Assembly: GCA_963971535.1 (NCBI GenBank)
Contig: OZ020593.1
Location: forward strand, 17,177,919-17,241,918
Reading direction: 5' to 3'
DNA: 64,000 bases
Source: Notolepis coatsorum
Taxonomy: Eukaryota > Chordata > Actinopteri > Aulopiformes > Paralepididae
Shown here: piece by piece, positions 63,856-64,000 of the stretch
How the letters are laid out: each line of letters begins with the position of its first letter
Position numbering within the stretch: position 1 is the first letter of the stretch
The notes under the pieces: model-generated
Database searches by the model: none
What the model saw: the letters and a program-made list of their open reading frames with translations, nothing else
Told to the model about the DNA's origin: nothing
Translations under genes and position numbers: made by a program

Positions 63856-64000
63856 AGGTTTCAGGTTTCAGGTTTTTATTTAGACTCCACAACATATACA
63901 GATCATTACTCCAGCATACATTGCTGTCAAGGATAGTAACGTAAAAGCCTCTTGACTTATTTCCATCGTTGTCCTTGGGTGTCAAGGATGCTAGAAACAC
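63856..64000. repeat. Start of second copy of the 2.18-kb segment
   Basis: About 143 bp essentially identical to 61678-61822, offset 2,178 bp, running off the window end. A higher-order tandem repeat is implied. Confidence 0.9.

Overview
The window looks like teleost fish nuclear DNA. It holds tRNA-derived SINEs, L1-, L2/CR1-, Rex1- and RTE-like LINE fragments, PIF/Harbinger and hAT transposons, and dense families of short TTAA-flanked elements. Coding regions are split by GT-AG introns and followed by AATAAA signals. No intact, clearly single-copy host gene is recognisable. Most of the sequence is transposable elements, often nested, plus minisatellites and two processed-pseudogene fragments of host genes (seryl-tRNA synthetase and RECQL helicase). 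The species cannot be named from sequence alone.

Layout. 1-4.4 kb: three tandem copies of an acceptor-plus-exon unit, an acidic 69-bp-repeat ORF and minisatellites. 4.5-5.5 kb: 3' exons of a Myb/SANT-type transposon accessory gene. 7.4-8.1 kb: a TTAA element. 8179-13797: a complete PIF/Harbinger transposon with 27-bp terminal inverted repeats and TAA target duplications. It carries convergent MADF-BESS and DDE transposase genes. 14.4-17.6 kb: a TTAA element containing an L2 insertion, then Rex1-like and L1 pieces. 17.7-19.9 kb: a decayed SANT-type accessory gene and a TAA-flanked MITE. 20.3-22.1 kb: a spliced Ulp1-like protease relic. 22.3-26.6 kb: TTAA element, L1 ORF1 pieces and a 626-bp foldback. 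27-32.2 kb: SINEs, a Mutator-like fragment, the seryl-tRNA synthetase pseudogene, and a spliced P2X7-like zinc domain plus integrase relic. 32.2-42.3 kb: TTAA, hAT and other MITEs, LINE tails and a SINE. 42.4-48.3 kb: RTE and CR1-type LINEs, the RECQL pseudogene and MITEs. 48.5-55 kb: TTAA elements, one with an LTR-like insertion. 55-58.2 kb: SINE, foldback and LINE. 58.2-60.8 kb: piggyBac and hAT transposase fragments. 60.9-64 kb: a roughly 2.18-kb segment repeated in tandem with 64-bp minisatellite arrays.

The Harbinger element is the most informative unit. In this family a MADF/Myb-like protein and a DDE nuclease act together in transposition. Two features of its transposase gene are unusual. 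First, two canonical histone-type 3' stem-loops start 34 nt after the transposase stop codon, in the sense orientation. Second, all five inferred introns contain copies of one retroposon-like repeat whose microsatellite tail lies at, or within about 6 nt of, a splice site, in either orientation (introner-like). The gene is also broken by a SINE, a likely frameshift, a 46-bp duplication and a missing segment.

A second theme is the TTAA-flanked elements. All four clear copies of one family keep a sequence matching the CTCF core, and other TTAA families or remnants here carry further CTCF-like cores.
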